DNA from: Roseiarcus sp963759955 | GTDB taxonomy: Bacteria; Pseudomonadota; Alphaproteobacteria; Rhizobiales; Beijerinckiaceae | Direction: 5' to 3' | DNA length: 64,000 bases | NCBI GenBank assembly: GCA_963759955.1 | Contig: CAVXCA010000067.1 | Span: 1 to 64,000 of the forward strand | Shown here: piece by piece, positions 27,199 to 35,892 of the stretch | How the letters are laid out: every line of letters begins with the position of its first letter | Numbering within the stretch: the first letter of the stretch is position 1 | Notes under the pieces: model-generated | Seen by the model: only the letters and a program-made list of their open reading frames with translations | Told to the model about the DNA's origin: nothing | The model's database searches: none | Made by a program: the position numbers and the translations under genes

Positions 27199-29167
27199 AT
27201 GACGCCCATGGGCGCCGCACGAGAATTGGCAAGGATCGGATCGGCTGCAACGTACGGCGTCGTCGCGCTGGCGTTGTTGGCCCTGGTCGCGGTCGGCCCG
27301 GCGCTGGCGGAAAGCCGCGTCGCGCTGGTCATCGGCAACGGCGGCTACCGGGCGATTCGCGAGCTCGCCAACCCGCCCAACGACGCAAGGGACGTCGCCG
27401 AGGCGCTTAAGTCCTTGGGGTTCAGGGTGACGCTCGGCGTCGATCTCGATCAGGCGGGGATGCGGCGCGCCATCGCGGATTTCGGCGAGCGCGCCGCGGC
27501 GGCCGACGTTTCCCTGTTCTATTACGGCGGCCATGGCCTGCAGGTCGCCGCCCACAACTATCTCCTTCCCGTCGACGCCGAGCTGCATGCCGTCGACGAC
27601 ATCGAGAAGCGGACGATCCATCTCGACGACGTGCTCGACGCGTTGTCGAAGGGCTCGGGCGTCCATCTCGTGTTTCTCGACGCCTGCCGCGACGATCCGC
27701 TCAAGGATCTCAACGTCACGCTGAAATCGGCGGGCCTGGCGCGCGTCGGCGACGCCGCGGGTTTCCTGATCGCCTTCGCCACGCAGCCCGACGCCGTCGC
27801 CTACGACGGCTTCGGACGCAACAGCCCATTCGCGCAATCGCTGCTCGGGCATATGGCCTCGCCCGGCGTCGACATTTCCAGCATGATGATCGCGGTGCGC
27901 CGCGACGTCATCGCCTCGACCGGCGGGGCGCAAATTCCCTGGGAGAATTCCTCGCTGACGCGGCAATTCTATTTCGCCGGCGACGAGGAGAGCGAAGCTT
28001 CGCCCGACACCCTGCTTTGGCGGCTCGCCGGCGCGCAGCGCGACCGTAGCCTGCTCGACATCTATCTCGAACGCTACCCCGAGGGCTCGCACGCGGCGGA
28101 CGTAAGGGCGATGCTCGCCGAGCTCGGCAAGGCGAGCAAGCCGCCGCGCCCGGCCGCGAACGCCAACGTCGACGACCTTCTTTGGAAGTCTCGCGCGCAG
28201 CGGGCGGCAGAGCCAGCTCGTCGAGCTTTACCTCGCCCGCTATCCCTCGGGCGCGCACGCTCAGGAAGCCAACGCTTTGCTCGCCAGCCTGCGCGGCGCC
28301 CAAGACGCGGCGTCGGAGCCCGGCGTCGTGTGCGAGCGCCTCGCGACCCATCCCGACGACGCGACGGCGAGCACGCCGGGGGTCGATCTCGCCGATCTCC
28401 GAGAGAACGCCGCCGCCGCGATCGGCGTCTGCGGCGAGGCGGCGGCGCGCCATCCGGAAATCGCGCATTACGTGGCTCTGCTGGCGCGCGCGACCGCCGC
28501 CGCCGGGCGCCTCGAGGAAGCCTATGCGCTCTACAAGAAGGCGGCCGACGCCGGCGACGCGCGCGCCATGTATTCTCTGGGCGTGATGCTGGAGACCGGC
28601 GACCATGCGCCCAAGGATCTCAAGGCGGCTTACGCGCTTTACCAGAAAGCGGCCGAGCGTGGCCTCGCCGACGGCGCCATCAATCTCGCCGTCGCGCTGG
28701 CGCAGGGCAGAGGCATCGAAAAGAACCTGCCGCGCGCCTACGCGCTGCTGCAACAGGCCTCGGCGAGCGGGTCGGCGCGAGCGACTTACGATCTGGCCGA
28801 ATTCGCCGAACACGGCTACGGCGGCCAGAAGTCGGACGCGCTCGCACTCTACGAGCGCGCCGCGAGCTTCGGCTATCCCAAGGGCTACCACACCGCCGCG
28901 GCGGTTCTCGACGAGGGCCGGGGCGTCGCCAAGAATCCGGCTGCCGCGGCCGACGAATTGCTGCGCGCTGTCGCCGCCGACGCGGGCGAATCGATCGCCG
29001 ATCTGACCAGAAAGACCCAGACCTGGACCGTCGACACCATCAAGGCCGTCGAGATGCGTCTTTCGGCCGCCGGCTATTATTCCGGCCCGATCGACGGCAA
29101 GAGCGGGCCGGCGCTGGCGCCCGCGCTCAAACAATGGCGCCTGCTCGGCCCGCCGGAGAAGAGCTGA
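27199..29167 (+). CDS. Exported caspase-like (C14) protein with Sel1 repeats and peptidoglycan-binding tail (frameshifted)
   Basis: A signal peptide (ending VGPALAES) leads to a caspase/metacaspase domain with catalytic His in YYGGHGLQ and Cys in FLDACRDDP, at about residues 35-265. Two ~38-residue repeats follow (LLDIYLERYPEGSHAADVRA, then LVELYLARYPSGAHAQEANA). The second begins in another frame; deleting one base at 28192 makes the repeats equal in length and joins the halves into 655 aa. The second half has Sel1 repeats (ALYKKAADAGDARAMYSLGV) and ends in a peptidoglycan-binding-like motif (LSAAGYYSGPIDGKSGPALA). Periplasmic location is inferred. It converges on a four-gene operon, 16 bp apart. 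Confidence 0.75.
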
Positions 29168-29183
29168 CGGCGAAGCGCGCCGC

Positions 29184-30122
29184 TCACGGCGCGGGGGTCA
29201 GCGCGAACAGGCAGGTCTCCATCAGCGCGCCGCCGTCGGGTCGCGGCTTGGCGTCGGCGCCCACCATCGGCTCCTTCCTCGGCGCGACCATGCCGGGCGG
29301 GACGACCTGGATGTTGGCGCCGATGCCGCGCCCTTCGCCGAGCAGCTTGTCGCGCAGCGCGAAATCCTTTCCGAGGTCCCGCCTTTGGCCTTCGCTGGCG
29401 GCGAGGGCGGTCTTCAGCCGCTCGAGAAACGGCGCGGTCTGGCGCGCCATCGCCAGGACGATCGTTTCGCCCTCGGGCGGCGCCGCGACCGGGATATTGA
29501 CGTCGGGGACGGTCGCGAGGTCGCGGATGGCGCCGGGCCGAGTTTCGTCGAACGCGTAGAGCTTGGATTGCAGCAGGCCGGAATGTCCGACGCGGAACGT
29601 CGCCGCCGCGCCGACCGGCAGGCGGTCGTTGGGCGCCAGCGGCACCGCGAGCGGCGCATCGCCGGGGGAAGGAGCGGCCGGATCGGAAACCCACACCTGC
29701 CACGAGCAGGCCGGCGCGCCGGGCGCCGCGCCGAGCTGCGGCGCGATCCAGGCGAGCGGCGCCGCCGCGCCGGCGAGGTTGGGCGCGGCGTCGGCGAGGG
29801 TCTGCGCCTTGACGCGCGCGAGGAGATAGCGGTTCGAAGGCGTCAAATGAAGCGCGAGCGCGGCGACGGTCGCGTCCGCGTCCGCTTGCGAGTTGGCGGC
29901 GACGATCCACCTCACCCGGCTGGCGCCGGAATAGGCGCGCAACTGATCGGCGAACGCGGCGATGTCGGCGTCGCCTTTCAAGGTCAGCGGCGCGGCTTCG
30001 CTCGCGGGCGCGAACGCCATCGTCGCGAGGATGGCGCCGACGCCGGCGGCGAGACGGCGCAACCAGGCGAGCCGCGCGCGCTCCGGCGCGAACTCGTCAC
30101 GATGGACAAGCGTGCGGGTCAT
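29184..30122 (-). CDS. Exported DUF4384-like protein
   Basis: Encodes 312 aa. After a charged start, a hydrophobic signal-like run (LAAGVGAILATMAFAPASEA) at about residues 25-45 suggests export. The middle section (LPVGAAATFRVGHSGLLQSK, then LYAFDE, then PEGETIVLAMARQTAPF) resembles DUF4384, a domain often linked to bacterial caspase-like proteins. The match is by eye and moderate. The start overlaps the end of the Lon-like gene by 26 bases, so it is the last gene of a four-gene operon. It ends 16 bases from the convergent caspase gene. Confidence 0.5.
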   Translation of the reverse strand: MTRTLVHRDEFAPERARLAWLRRLAAGVGAILATMAFAPASEAAPLTLKGDADIAAFADQLRAYSGASRVRWIVAANSQADADATVAALALHLTPSNRYLLARVKAQTLADAAPNLAGAAAPLAWIAPQLGAAPGAPACSWQVWVSDPAAPSPGDAPLAVPLAPNDRLPVGAAATFRVGHSGLLQSKLYAFDETRPGAIRDLATVPDVNIPVAAPPEGETIVLAMARQTAPFLERLKTALAASEGQRRDLGKDFALRDKLLGEGRGIGANIQVVPPGMVAPRKEPMVGADAKPRPDGGALMETCLFALTPAP

Positions 30123-31434
30123 TGGTCACCTTGAACTGGTACTCGATTTCCGCGCCGACGCGGTCGGCGAGAAAACTCGTCGTCGTGGTCAGCACCGCCG
30201 CGCCGGAAAGGCCCTGCAGATCCTTGCGTAGCGCCTCCTGCAGGCCGGTGATGTCGAGCGAGGGATCGCGCGTGGCGACGACGAACAGGCGAACCTCGTC
30301 CTCGACCGGCTCGATCGGGATCAACGCGGTCAGATCGAACGCGGAATCGGAGAGCGGCGCGACGACGAGCGAGCGAAACTGCTCGGCGTCGAGGATGACC
30401 GGATCGGCGGCGCGCGACACCGAGGCGATGAACAGCCGCGGCGCGCGCAATCGGCTGGCGAGCGGCAGGCCGTCGCGCGCGCTGACCCGCATGACCAGCG
30501 TTTCCCCGCCGATGACGACGGGTTGGCGCTGATCGTCGAAACAGGGGCCGAGCAGTTGCAGCTTGTCGGTTCCCGCGTCGTATCGCGCGCGCTGCGGCGC
30601 GGCGTCGTCGAGGCCCTGCGTCGCCAGCGCGGCGATCGGCTCGAACGCCAGCGCGATCGGCGCGCGCGTCAGCGCGATCCAGCCGCCGACCAGGGCAAGC
30701 ACGAAGGCGAGCGCGGCGGCGAGCCCGGCCGCGCGCGCCGGCGTGACGATCTCGCGCATCGCGAAAGGGCCGAGCGCCGCCTCGACGCCGTCGAGCGTGT
30801 CGGCGAAGACGAATTCCAACCGCGCGCCCGCCGCGCGCGCTTCCCGAGCCAAGCGATCGAGCGTCGTCGCCTCGGCGGCGGCGAGCGTTCGCCCGTCCGT
30901 CGCCGCGGCCGGCAGCACGACGATCATCCGCTTGCCTTCGAGCGCCTGGCGATGCTGGACGATATAGTCGCCGACCAGCGACAGCTTGCCGCGCAAGCCG
31001 CCGACCGGCCCGATGGCGACCGCCGGCGCATCGGGGGCGGAGGGCAGCAGGATTTCCCCGGTGGCGAAGACGATGCCGGGGTCGCGCGCAAAGGCCTGGC
31101 AGATGGCGGCGAGCGCGAGCCCGAGGCCGGCCGAGCGGGCGTTCTCGTCGGACAGGCGGCCGATCTGCAAATCGGAGATGCGCAAGTTCCAGGAGGCGAC
31201 GCGGCCGTTGCGGCGGCTCAGCCAGAGTCTCGCGCGCCGCGCCGCGCCGAAGCGCGTCACCGCTTCGCGCACGGTCTGGCCGATGCCGTAGAGGCCGAAA
31301 TCGAACAATTCGGAGATTTGCGGCAGCAGCCGCGCGGGGTGCGCTTCGGGCGCGAAATCGCCGGCGATCGCCTCGAACAATTGCGCGCCTTCGCCGTTCG
31401 CGCCGACCAACGGCACGAAGACGCGCGCCGTCAC
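30097..31434 (-). CDS. Membrane-anchored Lon (S16) protease-like protein
   Basis: Encodes 445 aa. Residues ~95-225 resemble the Lon proteolytic domain without its ATPase: ENARSAGLGLALAAICQAF aligns with the Ser nucleophile region (PSAG in Lon), FATGEILL with TGEI, GPVGGLRGKLSLV with PIGGLKEKLLAA including the catalytic Lys, and MIVVLPAAATDG plus FADTLDGVEAALG with the end of the domain. A transmembrane helix follows (AAGLAAALAFVLALVGGWIA, about 236-255), then a ~190-residue domain I do not recognise. The GTG start at 31434 overlaps the previous stop. Activity is inferred, not shown. Confidence 0.6.
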   Translation of the reverse strand: MTARVFVPLVGANGEGAQLFEAIAGDFAPEAHPARLLPQISELFDFGLYGIGQTVREAVTRFGAARRARLWLSRRNGRVASWNLRISDLQIGRLSDENARSAGLGLALAAICQAFARDPGIVFATGEILLPSAPDAPAVAIGPVGGLRGKLSLVGDYIVQHRQALEGKRMIVVLPAAATDGRTLAAAEATTLDRLAREARAAGARLEFVFADTLDGVEAALGPFAMREIVTPARAAGLAAALAFVLALVGGWIALTRAPIALAFEPIAALATQGLDDAAPQRARYDAGTDKLQLLGPCFDDQRQPVVIGGETLVMRVSARDGLPLASRLRAPRLFIASVSRAADPVILDAEQFRSLVVAPLSDSAFDLTALIPIEPVEDEVRLFVVATRDPSLDITGLQEALRKDLQGLSGAAVLTTTTSFLADRVGAEIEYQFKVTNDPHACPS

Positions 31435-31871
31435 GGCGCGAGGTCCAGCAGTTCGATCTCGAGCAGCGAAAGCTCGGCGTCGCTCAAGGCCTTGTCGTCG
31501 AGCACGATGTGCAGCCGGCCGTCGCGGTCGAACACGCCCTCGGTCTGCAACGCCTCGCCCAGGCGCACGCGCACGCCGCGAAGCGCGTAGGCGGCGAGCC
31601 CGGCGGCGCCCTGGGCCTGGAGGGCGAGGACTTTCGTCTCGTCGCCTTCGTGCGAGAGGTGGGCGAGCACGAGGCCGTCGGCGCTGAGCAGGCCGGCGGC
31701 GGGAAACCGCCATTCTCCCGTCCCCTTGGCCGCCAGGGCGGCGAACGAGGAGACGGGCCGCGCCCGGCCGCGCGCGCGTTCGACGTCGGCGAGCGCGAGG
31801 GCCGTCTGTGTGGTCACCCGCAAAGTCCGCAAGAAGCGCGCCGCTTCTCTAGGATCGAACGTGGGGTTCAT
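31431..31871 (-). CDS. Protein of unknown function in the Lon-like operon
   Basis: Encodes 146 aa. No signal peptide or membrane segment. Starts MNPTFDPREAARFLRTLRVT and has a predicted mixed fold ending SDAELSLLEIELLDLAP. I recognise no family or catalytic motif. It is coupled to the Lon-like gene (GTGA overlap), which argues that the two products work together. Confidence 0.6.
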   Translation of the reverse strand: MNPTFDPREAARFLRTLRVTTQTALALADVERARGRARPVSSFAALAAKGTGEWRFPAAGLLSADGLVLAHLSHEGDETKVLALQAQGAAGLAAYALRGVRVRLGEALQTEGVFDRDGRLHIVLDDKALSDAELSLLEIELLDLAP

Positions 31872-31933
31872 CTCGTTCTCCTCGCCATCACTCTGGCCGC
31901 CTCGACGAAAACGCGCAAGAGGTCGCCGGATGC

Positions 31934-33010
31934 TTACGGTCTGACGTTCGCCTGCATGACGAAACGAGCGGTTCGCGACGACAAGTCCTCGACATAGGCG
32001 GCCAGATCGCCGCCGAAATCGTTCTTCAGCCGCCGACGTAAGAAGAGGTTGGCGCCCAGCGCCTCGGCGAGCGACTGGCCGGCCATGATCGCCGCCAGCA
32101 GCTCGCGTTCGGGCGGCGCGATGGCGCCCGCTTCGACCGCGCCCGTGAGAAACGGCGCGGCGTCCTCGGCGCTCATCAGCGGCTCGTCGACGTCTTCGGC
32201 AGGCTCGGCGCCCTGGGTCGCCTCGATCGCGTCGAAGGAGACGAGAAAGGTCTGATCCTGGCCGGCGAGGCGGGTCAGGACGGCCGAGCCGAGCAGCCCC
32301 GCGGCGAACGCCTGAGCGTCCGGGTAGCCGGGAACCGGCGCGCTGGCGAAGGCGGCTTCGAGTTCGCGCTGCGTCGGCCGGCGGCCGAATTCGCCGCACA
32401 TCTCGGCCTTCAGCGCCTTGAGGAACGCGTTGGCGGATTTGAGCGTGTTGACGCCGACGGCGTCGTCGCCGATGAGCCACTCCTTCGGGCAAAGCCCGAG
32501 CCGCAGCGTTTCGGCGTAAGGCCGGTTGGCGGCGTCGAGGCATTTGAGGATGCGGTTGGACAGTTCGAACAATTCGCTTCGTTCTTTGAACCGCCGCAGC
32601 TGCGAGGCGCCGCCGGTGAGCGCCTTCCAGGTCGACAGCGCTCCTTCGCTCCGCGCGGCCTGGCTCGGCCCCGCGGCGCGGCTCGCCACCAGCGCGGCGA
32701 GGTTGTTGGCCGAGGTCGGCTCGCCGCGCCGCGCCGCGATAGGCCGGTCGAGCACGGAGTCGAAATAGAAATCGGCGGCTTCCTCGACGCCGTCGGGCGG
32801 CGGATAGGCCCAGACGCCGACGAGCCCTTCGGAATAGCGGCGGTTGGCGATCAACAGCCGGCGAACGCGCTCGAACAGCTGGAACGGCTTGACGACGACG
32901 ATCTCCTCGGCCTCGTCGAGCGCGTCGTTGCCGTTGACGAGATTGGCCAGATGCCCGGCGAAATAGGCGACGATGTCGCGACCCGACTTGGCCGCCGGCC
33001 TGGGGTTCAT
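31934..33010 (-). CDS. Protein of unknown function, first gene of the Lon-like operon
   Basis: Encodes 358 aa, soluble and mostly helical. It opens NPRPAAKSGRDIVAYFAGHL and contains KPFQLFERVRRLLIANRRYS, then FGRRPTQRELEAAF, a phrase reminiscent of sigma-factor-like helices, and a C-terminal helical pair (PPERELLAAIMAGQSLAEAL). That resemblance is too short to call function. The start at 33010 was taken because upstream in-frame sequence is Arg-rich and not protein-like. It is followed after 62 bases by the next gene of the operon. Confidence 0.55.
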   Translation of the reverse strand: MNPRPAAKSGRDIVAYFAGHLANLVNGNDALDEAEEIVVVKPFQLFERVRRLLIANRRYSEGLVGVWAYPPPDGVEEAADFYFDSVLDRPIAARRGEPTSANNLAALVASRAAGPSQAARSEGALSTWKALTGGASQLRRFKERSELFELSNRILKCLDAANRPYAETLRLGLCPKEWLIGDDAVGVNTLKSANAFLKALKAEMCGEFGRRPTQRELEAAFASAPVPGYPDAQAFAAGLLGSAVLTRLAGQDQTFLVSFDAIEATQGAEPAEDVDEPLMSAEDAAPFLTGAVEAGAIAPPERELLAAIMAGQSLAEALGANLFLRRRLKNDFGGDLAAYVEDLSSRTARFVMQANVRP

Positions 33011-33182
33011 GGCTCGAATCTTTCGCGTTTTCGCTCTCTGGCGGCCGATCGCGGCCCGCGTTCCCGTCGCGGCCGGCTCCGCCATTAGCGCCCGATCGCG
33101 GCGTTGACAAGCGCGCCGCGCTGGCGCTGGAGCGCGAATGGTGATTGTCTCGCCGTTGAAAGAATCGAGGACGGGCGAGGCG

Positions 33183-34358
33183 ATGCAGGACGACGAAGCT
33201 CTGACCAAGGCGCGGGCGCTGCTGACGCGCACGCCGGTTTTCGACGGCCACAACGATCTCGCCTGGGTCATCCACAAAGACCCCAAAGCGCGCGGCGACG
33301 TGCGCGCCTACGACCTGACGCGCGTCCACGCGGAGGGCGACACCGACATCCCGCGCCTGCGCGAAGGCATGGTCGGCGCGCAGTTCTGGTCGGCCTACCA
33401 GCCAACCGGCGCGCCCCATCCCGCGCGCACCACGCTCGAGCAGATCGACCTCGTCCGCCGCATCGAAGCGGCGCACCCGGACGTCTTCCTGCCCGCGCGC
33501 AGCGCCGCCGATTTCGAGCGCGCGCGGCGCGCCGGCAAGATCGCCTCCTACATCGTGGTCGAAGGCGGCGTCGGCCTGGAGAATGCCTTGGCGCCGCTGC
33601 GCCTCTGGCATGCGGCGGGCGCGCGGATGCTGATCCCCTGCCACAACGAGACGCTCGACTGGGTCGACTCGGCGACCGACGCGCCGCGCCACGACGGCTT
33701 CAACGCGTTCGGCCGCGCGGTGATCGGCGAATGCAACCGGCTCGGCATGATCGTCGACGGCGCCCACGTCTCGCACGAGGGCATCCGCCGGTTGATGGAG
33801 GTCAGCGAGGCGCCGATCCTGCTCTCGCACTCCAACGCCTTTTCGCTGTGCGACCATCCGCGCAACGCGCCCGACGACGTGCTCAAGCGCCTCAAGGACA
33901 ACGGCGGCGTCGTGATGGCGACCTTCGTGCCCGGCTTCGTCTCGCAGCACTTGCGCGATTGGCTCAGACGCTCGCGCGACGCCTACGGCAAGGCGCCGCC
34001 CGGCGACCCCAAGGCCCAGCTCGCCGAACTCGAGACGCGCTACGGCGCCGCGCCGCGCGCCAAGCTGACGCAAGTCGCCGACCACATCGCCTATCTCGTC
34101 GAGGCGGCGGGAATCGACCACGTCGGCGTCGGCTCGGATTTCTTCGGCGGCGCGCAGCCCGACGGCTTGGAGCACGTCGGCCGCTTCCCGCACCTGTTCG
34201 CCGAACTGCTCCGCCGCGGGTTTTCGGCGAGGGACCTGGAGAAGATCGCCAACCGCAACGTGCTCAGGGTGATGCGGGAGGTCGAGCGGGTGGGCGAAGT
34301 GCTGCGCGAAGTGCGCGAGCCGGCGGTTGGGAGGATCGAGGATTATCCGGGGCCGTGA
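33183..34358 (+). CDS. Membrane dipeptidase (peptidase family M19)
   Basis: Encodes 391 aa. It begins near FDGHNDLAWVI, the metal-binding HxD of M19 dipeptidases; other ligands are the Glu in VVEGGVG and His residues in DGAHVSHEG and LLSHSNAF. SGVGSDF-like geometry appears as HVGVGSDFFGG near the end. These zinc enzymes hydrolyse dipeptides (renal dipeptidase type). Start at 33183 preferred; ATG at 33138 would add 15 residues. Stands alone, divergent from the Lon-like operon. Confidence 0.85.
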   Translation: MQDDEALTKARALLTRTPVFDGHNDLAWVIHKDPKARGDVRAYDLTRVHAEGDTDIPRLREGMVGAQFWSAYQPTGAPHPARTTLEQIDLVRRIEAAHPDVFLPARSAADFERARRAGKIASYIVVEGGVGLENALAPLRLWHAAGARMLIPCHNETLDWVDSATDAPRHDGFNAFGRAVIGECNRLGMIVDGAHVSHEGIRRLMEVSEAPILLSHSNAFSLCDHPRNAPDDVLKRLKDNGGVVMATFVPGFVSQHLRDWLRRSRDAYGKAPPGDPKAQLAELETRYGAAPRAKLTQVADHIAYLVEAAGIDHVGVGSDFFGGAQPDGLEHVGRFPHLFAELLRRGFSARDLEKIANRNVLRVMREVERVGEVLREVREPAVGRIEDYPGP

Positions 34359-34554
34359 GGGGGGCGGGGGTGCGGCGCCGTTTTTCGTAGGCGTTGCGGC
34401 GATATCAAGGACTTGCGTGACGATTTTCCGCCGGGCTTGTTCGTGGGCACGGGGATTGGGGCGGGGCGGATGGGACGGTAAGTGTCGGACGGCGATGGGG
34501 CGGGGGCCGGTTGAAGGTCGCAATTTACGAGCGTATCAATGTAATGAGCAAATT

Positions 34555-35623
34555 GAGCCCTTTGCAAAACCGCGGAACCCGTGATTCTCTGGGGCATTCC
34601 GAGGACGTGAGTTGCCGATGTCGCGCCGTAACTTCAGCCAACCTTCGCTCGCCGACGCCTTTGTCAAGGCGTATTCTCGCGGCAGCGGGTTTCTCGAAGA
34701 CATCGCCAAGACGTTCGAGTGGGGCGCGTTCGACGTCTTGATGCGTCCACTGCATTCTTCTTCGGAGGGCGCTCCGGCGTATCCGCCGCTGGCGATGTTC
34801 AAGATCGTGCTGTTGCAGCAGTGGTACGGGCTTTCCGACGCCGGCGCGGAGGAAGCGGTGCGCGATCGGCTGTCGTTCCGGCGCTTTTGCGGCATTCCGC
34901 TCGACGAGGAGACGCCGGACCATTCGTCGATCTGGCGGTTCCGGCAACGGATCGAGAAGCTCGGCCTGTCTGAGAGGCTTCTGGCCGAGGTCAACCGGCA
35001 GCTCGACGCGCGCGGCCTGATCGTCAAACGCGGCACGCTGGTCGACGCGACCATCATCGCCGCGGCGGTAAAGCCGCCGAAGGTCGAGGAAGGCCAAGTC
35101 AACGAGCGCGATCCCGACGCGAGCTTCACGGTCAAGAACGATGAGACGTACTTCGGCTACAAGGCGCATCTGGCGGTGGACGAAGAGAGCGGCGTCGTCC
35201 GTCAAGCCGAGATGACGAGCGCCGACCTGCACGACAGCCAGCGCGGCGAGGCTATGATCCAGGGCGACGAAAAGGCCTATTACGCCGACAAGGCCTACGA
35301 TGCCCAAGCGCTGCGCGACAAGCTGAACGACCTCGGGATCGAGGACAAGATCGCCTACAAGGCCAAGCGCAACAAGCCGCTCGTCAATTGGCAGGTGTGG
35401 TTCAACAAGACCGCTTCGAGCATTCGCGTCGGCGTCGAGCGCGCCAACGCGACGATGAAGAACTGGTACGGGATGGAGAAGGTTCGCTATCTCGGCCTGG
35501 ATCGCAACAACTGCCACCTTCAGTTCGTCGCGATGGCGATGAACATGAAGCGCGCGATGGTTCTCATCGCGGCGACGTGAGCCGCCGCGAGGGGGGAGTC
35601 TGCCTGGAACAGGGGAAAGGCTC
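34555..35623. mobile_element. IS5-family insertion sequence
   Basis: Holds one transposase gene. The ends start GAGCCCTTTGCAAAACC at 34555 and, inverted, GAGCCTTTCCCCTGTTCC at 35623-35606. They share GAGCC and a TTT run, so the inverted repeats are imperfect and the boundaries tentative. No clear target duplication was found. It lies directly upstream of the MutL-like/Dcm island. Confidence 0.65.
34618..35580 (+). CDS. IS5-family transposase
   Basis: Encodes 320 aa with an N-terminal IS5-type domain (YPPLAMFKIVLLQQWYGLSD) and a DDE catalytic core: Asp in LVDATIIAAA, Asp in YYADKAYDAQ, and Glu in VGVERANATMKNWYGM. The frame is intact. Codon use resembles that of the core genes, unlike the lower-GC island that follows. 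Confidence 0.9.
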   Translation: MSRRNFSQPSLADAFVKAYSRGSGFLEDIAKTFEWGAFDVLMRPLHSSSEGAPAYPPLAMFKIVLLQQWYGLSDAGAEEAVRDRLSFRRFCGIPLDEETPDHSSIWRFRQRIEKLGLSERLLAEVNRQLDARGLIVKRGTLVDATIIAAAVKPPKVEEGQVNERDPDASFTVKNDETYFGYKAHLAVDEESGVVRQAEMTSADLHDSQRGEAMIQGDEKAYYADKAYDAQALRDKLNDLGIEDKIAYKAKRNKPLVNWQVWFNKTASSIRVGVERANATMKNWYGMEKVRYLGLDRNNCHLQFVAMAMNMKRAMVLIAAT

Positions 35624-35892
35624 GAAAATGACCGGTTGAGAGCGCTCAAAATGGCGCGCGACGGGACTTGCGCCTTCGTCGCGGCCCGCCGAAGCGGTCA
35701 CGATACCGCTAATCCGCAGCACACGGCGTTATGCGAAGCGCTCCAAATTCTCAATTGTCGTTGTGGTGTCGGAAGGCTCGGCCGCGCGCCGTCGCGTCGT
35801 AAGTTGCCGTCCACCCCATCACTCCAATCGAGGCTCGTGTGTTCGAGCTGCGAGCACGGACGGTTAGTTTCAGTCGAGTATCTGTCATCGAA

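Noticed and set aside
28200..29559. Read-through of the caspase frame to a 786-aa product
   Set aside because: After 28192 this frame is Arg-rich nonsense, while another frame gives Sel1 repeats. A one-base insertion explains it better.
31431..34523. 1030-codon minus-strand frame
   Set aside because: Only the 146 codons at 31431-31871 are protein-like; the remainder is antisense to the M19 dipeptidase or out of frame with the 31934-33010 gene.
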